NCBI GenBank assembly: GCA_913057785.1 | Contig: CAJXPD010000071.1 | Coordinates: forward strand, 1 to 39,484 | Direction of reading: 5' to 3' | Source: an uncultured Lewinella sp. | GTDB lineage: Bacteria > Bacteroidota > Bacteroidia > Chitinophagales > Saprospiraceae | DNA length: 39,484 bases | Shown: one piece after another, positions 26,328-34,937 of the stretch | How positions within the stretch are numbered: the stretch's first letter is position 1 | How the letters are laid out: every line of letters begins with the position of its first letter | The notes under the pieces: generated by a model | Database searches by the model: none | Seen by the model: only the letters and a program-made list of their open reading frames with translations | Told to the model about the DNA's origin: nothing | Made by a program: the position numbers and the translations under genes

Positions 26328-26756
26328 TTACTCAACGACTTCCAAAGTTTGCAAGGCCTCTACTTCCTTTTCTTCCACCTCCTCAACAGCTTCTACTTGT
26401 TCCTCTTCATTTCCCTCCTTCTTTGGCCAAATATGAAATCCGCCTCTAGTGTAAGTACGAATCTGCCAAGTTCCCCAAATGCCATTTTCATCAACATGCC
26501 CATTGTAGGAAACCGTATGTGAGGTGTAATATTTAGTCATCTGACAGCTTAAGGCTTTCGTATCGTATGTCCCTTTCCAGGTAAAGGCACCTACAGGATC
26601 GCTGCCGCCGCCAGTAACGACTCCATCTTTAAAATTTAAGAAGAACTCCATTTTCCCTTGTTGCATGCCAGCGGATGGATACTTGTAGAACCCTTCCCAG
26701 TCACCACTAGGGAATAGCGGATGCATTTCTTCAGATTGACCTTTTTTACTTTCCAT
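26328..26756 (-). CDS. small beta-barrel-like hypothetical protein with acidic tail
   Basis: A 142-residue protein from the ATG at 26756 (another ATG three codons earlier is possible). Residues about 20-105 alternate as beta strands with repeated WEGFY, GGGSDPVGAFTWKGTY, YNGHVDENGIWGTW motifs. This is a pattern shared by a widespread hypothetical family with a lipocalin/avidin-like appearance and no known function. The last 30 residues are almost entirely Glu/Val/Ala, an acidic tail that could be disordered. There is no signal peptide or membrane segment. It precedes the GNAT gene by 26 bases. Confidence 0.6.
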   Translation of the reverse strand: MESKKGQSEEMHPLFPSGDWEGFYKYPSAGMQQGKMEFFLNFKDGVVTGGGSDPVGAFTWKGTYDTKALSCQMTKYYTSHTVSYNGHVDENGIWGTWQIRTYTRGGFHIWPKKEGNEEEQVEAVEEVEEKEVEALQTLEVVE

Positions 26757-26788
26757 GGCTATCATTTCAATGGTAGAGGATAACGCCG

Positions 26789-26837
26789 AAAAAAGGAAGC
26801 TCCCGCTAATCTTACGATGAAATAACGGGAGCTATCC
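26789..26837 (-). terminator. rho-independent terminator after the IorAB-like genes
   Basis: On the minus strand AGCTCCCG and CGGGAGCT pair (extended by GGA/TCC with one bulged base) around a 20-base loop, followed directly by TTTTTT (A tract at 26789-26794 on the plus strand). It lies about 40 bases beyond the stop at 26876. Confidence 0.8.
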
Positions 26838-26875
26838 TTGTCCTTACAACAGAAGGAAGAAAATAAAAGTTTCTT

Positions 26876-29140
26876 CTAGACGAAGCGGTAGCCTTGCTTA
26901 GCTAGCGGAAGAGAACGTACTCTCGTTCCTATAGCAGCCGAGATGGCATTTACTAGTGCTGGAGCAGCAGGAGGGGTTCCAGGCTCTCCAACTCCACCAG
27001 GGTATTCGTCTACATCCATGATGTGTACATCAACGATTGGAGACACATTCATTCGGACCATATCGTACTGGGGGAAGTTGTATTGTTCCACTTGCCCATT
27101 GTTCCAGGTTATCTCTCCATATAGAGCTGCCGATAAGCCAAAGATGATTCCACCTTGCATTTGGGCCTCGATGGTATTTGGATTGACGTACTCTCCACAA
27201 TCAATAGCACAATAATACTTATCAATGGAGAACTCCTTATCGCCGATCTTAGTGATTTCTGCCACTTCCCCAACGATAGAACCAAAGGATTTATGGAGAG
27301 CAATCCCACGGAATTTATTCTCTGGAAGTGGCGTTTTCCAGTTGCTCATCTCCGCTACTTTCTCCAAAACGGCTTTGAAGCGAGGATGCGCATCTAGTTT
27401 GGCTCGGCGGAATTCAAATGGATCCTGCCCTGCTGCCTCCGCACATTCATCCATAAAACACTCTGTAAAGAAAGCATTCTGTGAACTACCTACACTTCTC
27501 CAAAATCCGACCTCAATAGGAAGATCCAATTGACCGAAAGCCACACGACGGCTATTCATGTCATAAGGCAAATGCATTGCTCCTTCCGTAGTCGCTTCAT
27601 CATCTTCTGGCTTAACGGCCATGGAAGGCATCAAACGGGTCATCGAACTATGACTTACCGATTGCAAGGCGATCATATTATCCCATGCATCAATCTCTCC
27701 CTGATCATTTACCGCCGCTTTGAATTGGCTGGCTACAGCAGGTCGGTACATATCATTTCGCATATCCTCCTCTCGGGTAAAGACCGTCTGGATCGGCGTA
27801 CCAGACATCACCTTGGCTACCGCAGCAGCTTTTTTGACATAATCAGGTTCTCCTCTTCGGCCAAAACCGCCACCCAAGTAGGTGGTGTGTACAATGATCT
27901 TATCTTTATCGATATCACAAACCTCATTTACTGCATTTCTAACTACAAAAGAGGCCTGATGTCCTACCCAAACTTGCGCTTGATCTTCCTCTACTAATAC
28001 GGTACAGTTTAACGGCTCCATCGTCGCATGCGCCAGATAAGGCACATCATAGCGCGCCTCGATAGTCTTCCCTCCTGTACTCAAGGCACCGTCTACATCT
28101 CCTTCCTCTTCAGGCGTTGCAATCGGCTTAGCCTTTAAAATCTCCGTTAATTGCTGATTGATACTTTCTGAGGATATGGAAGAATTGCCCATATCATCCT
28201 CGGCTAGATCTAATGCTAGAGCAGCATTCTTGGCTCTCCAAGTATTGTCTGCAATAACCGCTGCACCAAAATCCGTCAAGACCACCTTTTTCACCCCCTT
28301 CATCCCTTCAATATCAGCCTGGTTCTTGATCGCCGTAATCTTTCCACCGATTGTCGCTGGATGGCGCATAGCCGCATAAAGCATGTTATCCAAGCGAACA
28401 TCAAGACTAAATTCGGCATCCCCAGTGACCTTTTCAGGAATATCCAGGCGCTGGACCGGTTTACGGATTTTGGTCCATTCCTCCTTCTTCTTCAATTCAG
28501 GCAGGTCCTTAATCTTGATTTTTGAGGCCGCATCAGCCAGCTCTCCGTAGGAGAGTCGCTCATTCTTATCATTGATGATATAACCATTTTCAGCCTTGCA
28601 AGAAGCCACCGAAACGCCCCATTGATCTGCCGCCGCCTTTTTCAACATTTCGCGAGCTGTTGCTCCCGCATATCTCATGTTATTGAATCCATCCGGGATA
28701 GAAGTACTCCCTCCCGTACCTACAATGCCGATGTAAGCGAACATCTTTTCCATTACGGAATATCCCTTAAAGGCATTAGGTTCTTTTTGAGTTAACATGA
28801 AAGTATTGGCATAGGGTCGATCCGGTTGTGGATGAACAACCCTAATACTGTTCATATCTATCTCTAATTCTTCCGCAATCAGCTGTGGTAGGGAAGTATA
28901 CACCCCCTGACCCATTTCAGCCCTTGGGATGGCTAGGGTTACCGTATTATCTGGAGCAATGGTGATCCAAGCGTTCATGGACGCCCCTTCTCCCATGCCA
29001 ATCCCCGAATATTTCTTGATGGCTTTATTGACGTGCATCATCCCGGCAACGCCTACAACCAAGCCAGTGCCTGCCAAGCCTCCAGTAATGATAAAAGCCC
29101 GGCGGGTCCATTTTTTCCGTTTGCTATTCTCTTTTGTCAT
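26876..29140 (-). CDS. molybdopterin-binding hydroxylase large subunit (IorB-like)
   Basis: A 754-residue large subunit of the xanthine oxidase superfamily, closest in layout to the beta subunit of isoquinoline 1-oxidoreductase and related periplasmic aldehyde oxidoreductases. A twin-arginine signal is visible (WTRRAFIITGG, Arg13-Arg14), implying folded export. The Mo-cofactor part shows AHATMEPLNC, GGGFGRRGEPD (about 425-435) and, near the end, GGVGEPGTPP, whose Glu is the expected catalytic base. It is encoded 10 bases after the iron-sulfur subunit. The substrate (an N-heterocycle or aldehyde) cannot be told from sequence. No FAD subunit or dedicated cytochrome adjoins, so electrons must leave by another carrier. 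Confidence 0.88.
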   Translation of the reverse strand: MTKENSKRKKWTRRAFIITGGLAGTGLVVGVAGMMHVNKAIKKYSGIGMGEGASMNAWITIAPDNTVTLAIPRAEMGQGVYTSLPQLIAEELEIDMNSIRVVHPQPDRPYANTFMLTQKEPNAFKGYSVMEKMFAYIGIVGTGGSTSIPDGFNNMRYAGATAREMLKKAAADQWGVSVASCKAENGYIINDKNERLSYGELADAASKIKIKDLPELKKKEEWTKIRKPVQRLDIPEKVTGDAEFSLDVRLDNMLYAAMRHPATIGGKITAIKNQADIEGMKGVKKVVLTDFGAAVIADNTWRAKNAALALDLAEDDMGNSSISSESINQQLTEILKAKPIATPEEEGDVDGALSTGGKTIEARYDVPYLAHATMEPLNCTVLVEEDQAQVWVGHQASFVVRNAVNEVCDIDKDKIIVHTTYLGGGFGRRGEPDYVKKAAAVAKVMSGTPIQTVFTREEDMRNDMYRPAVASQFKAAVNDQGEIDAWDNMIALQSVSHSSMTRLMPSMAVKPEDDEATTEGAMHLPYDMNSRRVAFGQLDLPIEVGFWRSVGSSQNAFFTECFMDECAEAAGQDPFEFRRAKLDAHPRFKAVLEKVAEMSNWKTPLPENKFRGIALHKSFGSIVGEVAEITKIGDKEFSIDKYYCAIDCGEYVNPNTIEAQMQGGIIFGLSAALYGEITWNNGQVEQYNFPQYDMVRMNVSPIVDVHIMDVDEYPGGVGEPGTPPAAPALVNAISAAIGTRVRSLPLAKQGYRFV

Positions 29141-29150
29141 TATTGGAAAT

Positions 29151-29633
29151 TTATAGGCTACTTAACAATGAATTTTCTCCTGCTCTTAATTTGGCCGCCG
29201 ATTTAATGGCTGCTCGGACACGTTGATAGGTTCCACATCGGCAGATGTTGGTCATGGCCTTCTCAATGTCTTCGTCAGAGGGGTCAGGGTTTTGATCGAG
29301 AAGCGCTTCAGCTGCGATGATCATCCCGGACTGACAATAACCACACTGCGGAACTTGATGCTCAATCCAAGCGCGTTGCACAGCAGAAAGCTGACTTCCA
29401 TCACTTGATACACCTTCGATGGTCTTGATCGATTTACCAGCAGCAGCAGCAACTGGAAGAATGCACGTTCTAGTGGCTACTCCATCGAGCATAACCGAAC
29501 ATGCACCGCAAGCAGATACACCACAGCCATATTTGGTTCCAGTCATGTTGAGTTCGTCTCGAAGTACCCATAGCAATGGCATGGTCTCTTCGACATCAAC
29601 GTTGACCGTTTTTCCGTTAATATTCAATTCCAT
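29151..29633 (-). CDS. [2Fe-2S] small subunit of molybdenum hydroxylase (IorA-like)
   Basis: A 160-residue subunit with two [2Fe-2S] clusters. The plant-ferredoxin-type cluster uses Cys37, Cys42, Cys45 and Cys57 (GCGVSACGAC). The helical second domain uses Cys97, Cys100, Cys131 and Cys133 (QCGYCQSGM and ICRCGTY). It passes electrons from the molybdenum centre of the large subunit encoded 10 bases downstream. It has no signal peptide of its own, so it would be carried through the Tat pathway bound to the large subunit, as known for related enzymes. Length is normal for the family. Confidence 0.92.
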   Translation of the reverse strand: MELNINGKTVNVDVEETMPLLWVLRDELNMTGTKYGCGVSACGACSVMLDGVATRTCILPVAAAAGKSIKTIEGVSSDGSQLSAVQRAWIEHQVPQCGYCQSGMIIAAEALLDQNPDPSDEDIEKAMTNICRCGTYQRVRAAIKSAAKLRAGENSLLSSL

Positions 29634-29731
29634 TTTTACTTATTTAATTGATCGTATAGAAAAAGGGCAAAGCATTATCATTAGTGCAATGATCTCACTT
29701 GGTAGTCTCAGGATAGGCGGTAATCTTCTAG

Positions 29732-29750
29732 TCAACCCGTGAAGGGTTGA
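29732..29750. terminator. small hairpin downstream of the AlkB-like gene
   Basis: TCAACCC and GGGTTGA pair perfectly around GTGAA, about 50 bases past the stop of the AlkB-like gene (minus strand). No T tract follows, so terminator function is only possible. Confidence 0.35.
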
Positions 29751-29801
29751 AGAGGTTCATGAAACAGCGGGAAAAGTCATTTATTTACAGGTGTTGCCCA
29801 A

Positions 29802-30851
29802 TTATAGGCTCGGGCTTACCTCTACTCTTTTGTTCATTACCGAAAACCACAAGGGCGGTACGAATGACATCAGGATCGCCACCGGATACCCCATCGGTAG
29901 TTGCGGGCTTTCTTCGAAGTGCCGTAGTATTTGATACTTTCTACTTGCTTTAAAATGATGATCTGAATGACGTGTCAATTCGTATAGGAAAATCCTTCCT
30001 AATTCATGGTCTGAATTCCAGGAGTGATGTGGCTGTACGGGTTCATAACGCCCCGATGGTAATTTCTTTCGTCGCAAACCATAATGCTCTATATAGTTTA
30101 CACTTTCCAGCATCAAGAAACCTACCACAGCAATACCAACAGCATACCCTACCATATTCCAACCCAATAACAAACCGATACTTAGCAGGTAAGCCAATTG
30201 AATCAATTGAAATCTCAACATTTCATTCTGCCAGCTCAATGCTGAACGCCCCAATTTCTGCAATCTAACCTTTTCTAACTTCCAGGCATTGATATACCCT
30301 CCGATGACGGAGCGAAACCAGAAGGCATAGATCATCTCCCCTCTTCTAGCTGAAGCTGGATCCTCCTTTGTGGCCACATTTTTATGATGACCACGATTAT
30401 GCTCGATGAAAAAGTGCATATATAAAGCAGAGAGCAGTAAAAACTTAGAAAGGAATTGCTCGACTTTGTTGGAGCGATGTCCCAGTTCATGGCCTACATT
30501 GATGCCAATTGTGCCAACAACTAGACCAACATTCAAGGTCATACAAACGAGTTCATAAGTTTCCAATGACCTAGAACCAAGGATATAAAAGTAATAAGCA
30601 ACCAACCCCCAGAGAATGGGAATATTCAAATACAATAATAGGTCAAAAAAACGATTTTTAAGCTTAGTCGATTCCTCTTCGGATGTAAGATTTTCAGGCG
30701 TTCCAGGTAAGAAAGTTTCCAGTATGGGAATGGCAACAAATCCTACGTAAATACTCCCTAAAGACCACCAACCTCCGTAGTATAAGCCTAAGTATCCAGC
30801 TAGGGGTGCGAGGTAGGCAATCAAGTACTTGCTATCCTTCCACATTTTCAA
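29802..30851 (-). CDS. alkB: AlkB-type non-heme diiron alkane/fatty-acid hydroxylase
   Basis: A 349-residue integral membrane protein with about six hydrophobic helices and all the histidine boxes of alkane 1-monooxygenase: HELGH at 121-125, HNRGHH at 151-156 followed by ATKEDPASAR, NYIEHYGL at 252-259, and RHSDHH at 294-299. The NYIEHYGL box separates AlkB from ordinary desaturases. The enzyme hydroxylates terminal carbons of alkanes or alkyl chains using O2 and electrons from a ferredoxin or rubredoxin. Length is somewhat short of the classic Pseudomonas enzyme (about 400). It is divergent from a fused flavin reductase-ferredoxin that could be its electron donor. The natural substrate is unproven. 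Confidence 0.9.
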   Translation of the reverse strand: MKMWKDSKYLIAYLAPLAGYLGLYYGGWWSLGSIYVGFVAIPILETFLPGTPENLTSEEESTKLKNRFFDLLLYLNIPILWGLVAYYFYILGSRSLETYELVCMTLNVGLVVGTIGINVGHELGHRSNKVEQFLSKFLLLSALYMHFFIEHNRGHHKNVATKEDPASARRGEMIYAFWFRSVIGGYINAWKLEKVRLQKLGRSALSWQNEMLRFQLIQLAYLLSIGLLLGWNMVGYAVGIAVVGFLMLESVNYIEHYGLRRKKLPSGRYEPVQPHHSWNSDHELGRIFLYELTRHSDHHFKASRKYQILRHFEESPQLPMGYPVAILMSFVPPLWFSVMNKRVEVSPSL

Positions 30852-30915
30852 TCTTTTTTAGGTTCCATATTTGCCAAATCGACGCATGTAATATACAGAA
30901 ACAATAGCAATTACG

Positions 30916-30923
30916 TACATTTG
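30916..30923 (+). promoter_or_regulatory. Bacteroidota -7 element before the flavin reductase
   Basis: TACATTTG is a perfect TAnnTTTG in the 180-base divergent gap. No TTG lies at the standard distance upstream. It would give a leader of about 100 bases before the ATG at 31032. Confidence 0.4.
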
Positions 30924-31031
30924 CACGCATTCTAAAACGCTTGAAGTCGCGCCTTTATTCATTTTGGATAAACAATAGCTAAAATGCGACTGTTAAGAGC
31001 ATGTTCTTAGATCAGAAAACACCGTAGAGAA

Positions 31032-32132
31032 ATGGACCATAACTTTTATTCTTTGAGTGTAAAGAGCGTACGAAATGAAACCGAGGATGCTGTAACACTC
31101 ACATTCGATATACCGACGGAATTAAAGAAAACCTTCCAGTATACACAAGGGCAATATCTTACCCTGAAGTTCAACTTAAACGGCCAAGAGGTCCGTAGAT
31201 CCTATTCTATGTGCAGTAGCCCACTTGATCCTGATATCTCCGTAACGGTGAAGAAGGTTCAAGGTGGATTAGTGTCTACTCATATCAATAGTAACATTAA
31301 GGGCGGCGACGTGATTGAGGTAATGCCACCTGATGGCAGATTCTTCACTCCCTTAGCTGAAGAAAATAAGAAGACCTATTACCTATTTGGGGCAGGTAGT
31401 GGAATTACTCCTTTAATGTCAATTGCCCGTACTATCGTTGAGAAAGAGCCCAAGAGTAATATTCACTTGCTTTACGGCAACCGTAGTGAAGAAAGCATCA
31501 TCTATCGTGAGGAATTGGGGCAATTGGAAAAGCGTTATGCAGGACAATTAGCCGTAACACATATCCTGAGCCAGCCCAAAAGACAAAAGAGTAAGGGGGT
31601 TTTGGGGCTACTGTCTAAGGGCACTTTAAGTTGGCAGGGGTTAGTAGGAAGAATTGACGCGCAGCAAGTCGCCAACTTCTTATCTGAGAACCCCGCAGCT
31701 TCCAAGGAAGTGGAATATTTCATCTGTGGCCCTGGGGAAATGATTGATGTAGTAGAAAACACCCTAGCCAATCGCGGAATAGACAAAAAGTCGATCCATA
31801 CGGAGCGTTTCACTACTGTTCTTCCTAAGGAAGAAAACAAGGTTAAAGGAACAGATGGTGCTCAATTGACTGTGCATCTGAATGGCCAAACGATCGAGTT
31901 AAGTGTGCCAGAAGGTAAAACAGTGCTGGATGTCATGCTGGCAGCCAAGCACGACCCTCCATACTCTTGTACATCAGGTGCCTGCTCTACTTGCATGGCC
32001 AAGGTGACCAAAGGGTCCGTGAAGATGGACGTGTGCTATGCCTTAGATGATGATGAAATTGCCGAAGGATTTATCCTGACCTGCCAAGCCCATCCAACAA
32101 GTGATGATTTAGAAGTCACCTTCGACGTATAG
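31032..32132 (+). CDS. ferredoxin reductase fused to [2Fe-2S] ferredoxin (PaaE/Hcr-like)
   Basis: A 366-residue electron-transfer protein. The FAD domain (about 5-105) has RSYSMCSSP at 56-64; the NAD(P)H domain (about 115-250) has FGAGSGITPLMS at 119-130 and CGPGEMI at 232-238; the carboxyl domain (about 278-366) is a plant-type ferredoxin with cluster Cys313, Cys318, Cys321 and Cys351 (CTSGACSTC). This order is that of PaaE, which serves a diiron epoxidase of phenylacetyl-CoA. No paaABCD genes are present; its divergent neighbour is an AlkB-type diiron hydroxylase, so I infer it supplies that enzyme. A strong hairpin follows the stop. Confidence 0.88.
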   Translation: MDHNFYSLSVKSVRNETEDAVTLTFDIPTELKKTFQYTQGQYLTLKFNLNGQEVRRSYSMCSSPLDPDISVTVKKVQGGLVSTHINSNIKGGDVIEVMPPDGRFFTPLAEENKKTYYLFGAGSGITPLMSIARTIVEKEPKSNIHLLYGNRSEESIIYREELGQLEKRYAGQLAVTHILSQPKRQKSKGVLGLLSKGTLSWQGLVGRIDAQQVANFLSENPAASKEVEYFICGPGEMIDVVENTLANRGIDKKSIHTERFTTVLPKEENKVKGTDGAQLTVHLNGQTIELSVPEGKTVLDVMLAAKHDPPYSCTSGACSTCMAKVTKGSVKMDVCYALDDDEIAEGFILTCQAHPTSDDLEVTFDV

Positions 32133-32137
32133 CCTAT

Positions 32138-32190
32138 AGTGCCCTCACAATTCCTTTGGAGATTCAGGTCTCTGGGATTGTGAGGGCACT
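32138..32190 (+). terminator. strong hairpin after the flavin reductase
   Basis: AGTGCCCTCACAAT and ATTGTGAGGGCACT pair perfectly (14 bp) and the stem continues for three more pairs, one of them G:T, inside; a second GAGA/TCTC step closes the loop. It starts 5 bases after the stop. Only a short T-rich stretch follows (TT then CTCTTT). Confidence 0.7.
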
Positions 32191-32234
32191 TTCAGCTCTT
32201 TAAGCTCGCCTTTCACTTCCATAATTGTTAAGCA

Positions 32235-32251
32235 ATAGCTAATTTAGCTAT
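32235..32251. promoter_or_regulatory. 17-base perfect palindrome before the PD40-OmpA gene
   Basis: ATAGCTAA-T-TTAGCTAT, about 90 bases upstream of the start at 32339. The AT-rich perfect dyad suggests a regulator binding site, but no regulator gene adjoins. Confidence 0.35.
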
Positions 32252-32338
32252 CCTACACAACTCGTGTATCCCTAGAAATGTATCCTTTTTGAGCTTTCTG
32301 CGTCTCAACAGAGCCTCTATCTCCTAAATCTTCTGATT

Positions 32339-34777
32339 ATGAAAAGGTACATATTCATTTCCGTCCTTTTTTCAGCCTTCGTTCTGTGCGGCTTCGCTCA
32401 GGACACGCTCACCTCTGTTGGGTCCTTCATCAACACTCCTTATGAGGAGACGGCCCCGATCATAAGTCCTGATGCTAATAGCCTATACTTTGTTAGAATT
32501 GGAGATCCTAAAAATAATGGGCGAGAAGATGCCGCAGATATTTGGCTCAGTCAAAAGATGCCAGACGGCAGTTGGAGTCGAGCAGTCAATGCAGGCGCAC
32601 CACTAAATAATCGCTTTGCCAACAGAGTGGTGGGAATAGTCCCGAACGGGTACCAACTGTATCTGATTAACACTTATCGCAAAGGGAATTCGCAGCTCGC
32701 CATTAGTGAGCGGGTCGGTAGAACCTGGTCCTACCCTAGCAAGGTCGTAATTGACAGTCTTTCAGCCAATGAAGAGAACGTAGATTTTCACCTGAACAGT
32801 TGGGGTAACATTATGGTCGTTTCTATGGCGCGTCAAGATGCAATTGGAAGACGAGATCTGTATGTTAGCATCAAGAAACAAGATGGCACCTGGTCGAAGC
32901 CAAAGCATATGGGGGATGTTTTGAATAGCAGAGGAGACGAAGGTTACGTCTTTATTGCCTTGGATGGGAAAACACTTTATTTCTCTTCTAATGGACATCG
33001 AGGTAAAGGAGGAATGGATCTCTTTATGAGCAAACGCTTAGACGAAAGCTGGCAAAGCTGGAGCACACCTCAAAATCTGGGCGATAATATCAATGATAGA
33101 AGTGATAACCAGTTCATCTCAGTAGCTGCGGAAGGAGAAGTAGCTTATCTTAGTACGCAAAACGGGGATCAGAAAGGAGATATCTTTACCATAAGCCTAC
33201 CAGAAGCCTTTCGTCCTGATCCAGTCGTTTTAGTGCATGGAAGACTGGTCAAACTTGGAGATGATCTGTCGCAAGTATTAGATGGGCCGCAAGAAGTGAT
33301 CAATCTCAATTTCCCACAGGCCAGCAGCCCACTTGAACAAAGAAGTCAAAGCTTCCAGATGGTCATCCCTTATGGGGAAGAGGCAAATTTGCATGCACAA
33401 ATGGATGGGTACTACCCGATGAGTCCTTCGCTAGCCTTTGGAGAAGCGGAACAAAGTCGAGCCATTGACTACGATAGTCGAAACATCCTAGGCTCCAGCA
33501 ATTTCAGCCTAAACTATTATCAAAGAGAAGATGAAATTACAGCCCTCAGTACTCAATTTAATCAGTTAGATAATGAGCTGCGGGAAATTGATAATAATAG
33601 GAGAGAAATCCGAGCCAAAATAGCGGAAAGCCCCAATTATGAGCAAGGCATAACTCCGGAAATGACTCCAGGACTGCAAGCCATTAGAAATAAGTTTACG
33701 GCTCAATTGAGTGGCCTCCCTGACACACTCCCGATCAAGTCTCCGGCGCAAAAAAAGCAATCAGATAAGGAACTAGAGGAATTGAGAAAACGCTTTAAGG
33801 CACACCATGGCACAGAAGAAACGACGACTAATCAGCGGAAAAATCAATTCCGAAACTCCAAAGCCGATGAAAAATTCAGAAGAATCAAGGATTCGATTGC
33901 GCTAGATTTGAAAACTGCTCTGAAACCAAAAGTACAAGATGAACTTAAGCAAAAATGGGAGGATCAGGTTCGAAATGAAGTAGAGGCGGAGGTAGATCTA
34001 CCTAGCAAGAAGTACTTATCTGAAGAAAGTCAAGAGTGGGAAAAGCACCTGCAAAATAATCTCCGTGGTAAAGATATCACCCCCAAGGGAATTCCCAGCC
34101 CAACCTTGAAGGAAAAGGCAAATTGGGAAAGACAATTGGAAATAGAGGTTAAATCCGCTTTAAGCCCTGAAATGGAGAATGGGCTCCGGAAAAACATGGA
34201 AGGGGATATCAAAGAAGCCCTAAGAACCGAAGCTAACTACTTTGCCAAGAAGAAGCGGGCAGAGGAAGTGGAAATCGCCCTACAAAAACGGATTTTGCAA
34301 CAGATCAAGGAGGAAGAAAGACAAACAGAGCGAAGCATGGATATTCCATCTTCATACGATAATCCTACGCGGCCCAATCGCACCCCAATCTATAAAGAAG
34401 TGCAGCAGGATCTGTTCTTAGTGCCTGCCAACATAGGCCAGACTATTACCTTGTACCAGATTCAGTTCAATCCTAATACAGCTCAATTCAAATCGAAAGC
34501 CTACACGGAATTAGAGCGAATAGTTTTATTCCTTCAAGAAAATGCCAAAATAAAAGTGGAGATCGGTGGTCATACCAATGGATGGTTGAGCCACTCCCAA
34601 TCCATGCAGCTTTCCAAGCAAAGAGCTCAAGCTGTAGCCAACTATTTGATTGGCCATGGTATTGACGAGCAACGGGTAAGCCACAGAGGATACGGAAAGA
34701 TAAAACCACTAGCCTCAAATGACACCTTGGAAGGACGTCGCAAGAACCAGCGCATCGAAATGAAGATCCTGGAATAA
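32339..34777 (+). CDS. PD40 propeller - coiled coil - OmpA-family outer-membrane-associated protein
   Basis: An 812-residue exported protein. After a signal peptide (cleavage near GFAQ), residues about 22-290 carry PD40-type repeats (ISPDANSLYFVR, LDGKTLYFSSN). Residues about 390-690 are highly charged and helical, including repeated blocks with LKPKVQDELKQKWEDQ and LSPEMENGLRKNME texts, probably a long coiled coil. Residues about 700-812 form the OmpA peptidoglycan-binding domain (GGHTNGW, LSKQRAQAVANYL, GYGKIKPLASND, NQRIEM). The usual HTD aspartate that binds the diaminopimelate of the cell wall is Asn here, while the Arg of LSxxRA is kept. It likely links the outer surface to peptidoglycan; the long spacer is unusual. 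Confidence 0.85.
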   Translation: MKRYIFISVLFSAFVLCGFAQDTLTSVGSFINTPYEETAPIISPDANSLYFVRIGDPKNNGREDAADIWLSQKMPDGSWSRAVNAGAPLNNRFANRVVGIVPNGYQLYLINTYRKGNSQLAISERVGRTWSYPSKVVIDSLSANEENVDFHLNSWGNIMVVSMARQDAIGRRDLYVSIKKQDGTWSKPKHMGDVLNSRGDEGYVFIALDGKTLYFSSNGHRGKGGMDLFMSKRLDESWQSWSTPQNLGDNINDRSDNQFISVAAEGEVAYLSTQNGDQKGDIFTISLPEAFRPDPVVLVHGRLVKLGDDLSQVLDGPQEVINLNFPQASSPLEQRSQSFQMVIPYGEEANLHAQMDGYYPMSPSLAFGEAEQSRAIDYDSRNILGSSNFSLNYYQREDEITALSTQFNQLDNELREIDNNRREIRAKIAESPNYEQGITPEMTPGLQAIRNKFTAQLSGLPDTLPIKSPAQKKQSDKELEELRKRFKAHHGTEETTTNQRKNQFRNSKADEKFRRIKDSIALDLKTALKPKVQDELKQKWEDQVRNEVEAEVDLPSKKYLSEESQEWEKHLQNNLRGKDITPKGIPSPTLKEKANWERQLEIEVKSALSPEMENGLRKNMEGDIKEALRTEANYFAKKKRAEEVEIALQKRILQQIKEEERQTERSMDIPSSYDNPTRPNRTPIYKEVQQDLFLVPANIGQTITLYQIQFNPNTAQFKSKAYTELERIVLFLQENAKIKVEIGGHTNGWLSHSQSMQLSKQRAQAVANYLIGHGIDEQRVSHRGYGKIKPLASNDTLEGRRKNQRIEMKILE

Positions 34778-34847
34778 GCTTTTGCTCATTTGTTCTTTCT
34801 TGTTGGTTCAACCATCGAAAATCCTATCTTTTCTATTATCAGATAGA

Positions 34848-34919
34848 CAGATTTGTTTATTTTAACTACAAATCTGGATTCAGCCCTTTCGCCTGACCAT
34901 TTGGCGGGAGCTAGGGCTT
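34848..34919 (+). promoter_or_regulatory. two consecutive stem-loops before the Tm-1-like operon
   Basis: First stem CAGATTTGT (34848-34856)/ACAAATCTG (34869-34877). Second, nested: AGCCCT (34883-34888)/AGGGCT (34914-34919) enclosing CGCC (34891-34894)/GGCG (34904-34907). They end 18 bases before the ATG at 34938, so they may form a structured leader or the end of the previous transcript. Confidence 0.4.
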
Positions 34920-34937
34920 GGATTATCAATCAGAACA

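Noticed and set aside
27530..27997. A 155-codon plus-strand frame inside the IorB-like gene
   Set aside because: Antisense shadow of a well-supported enzyme gene, no start context or family resemblance.
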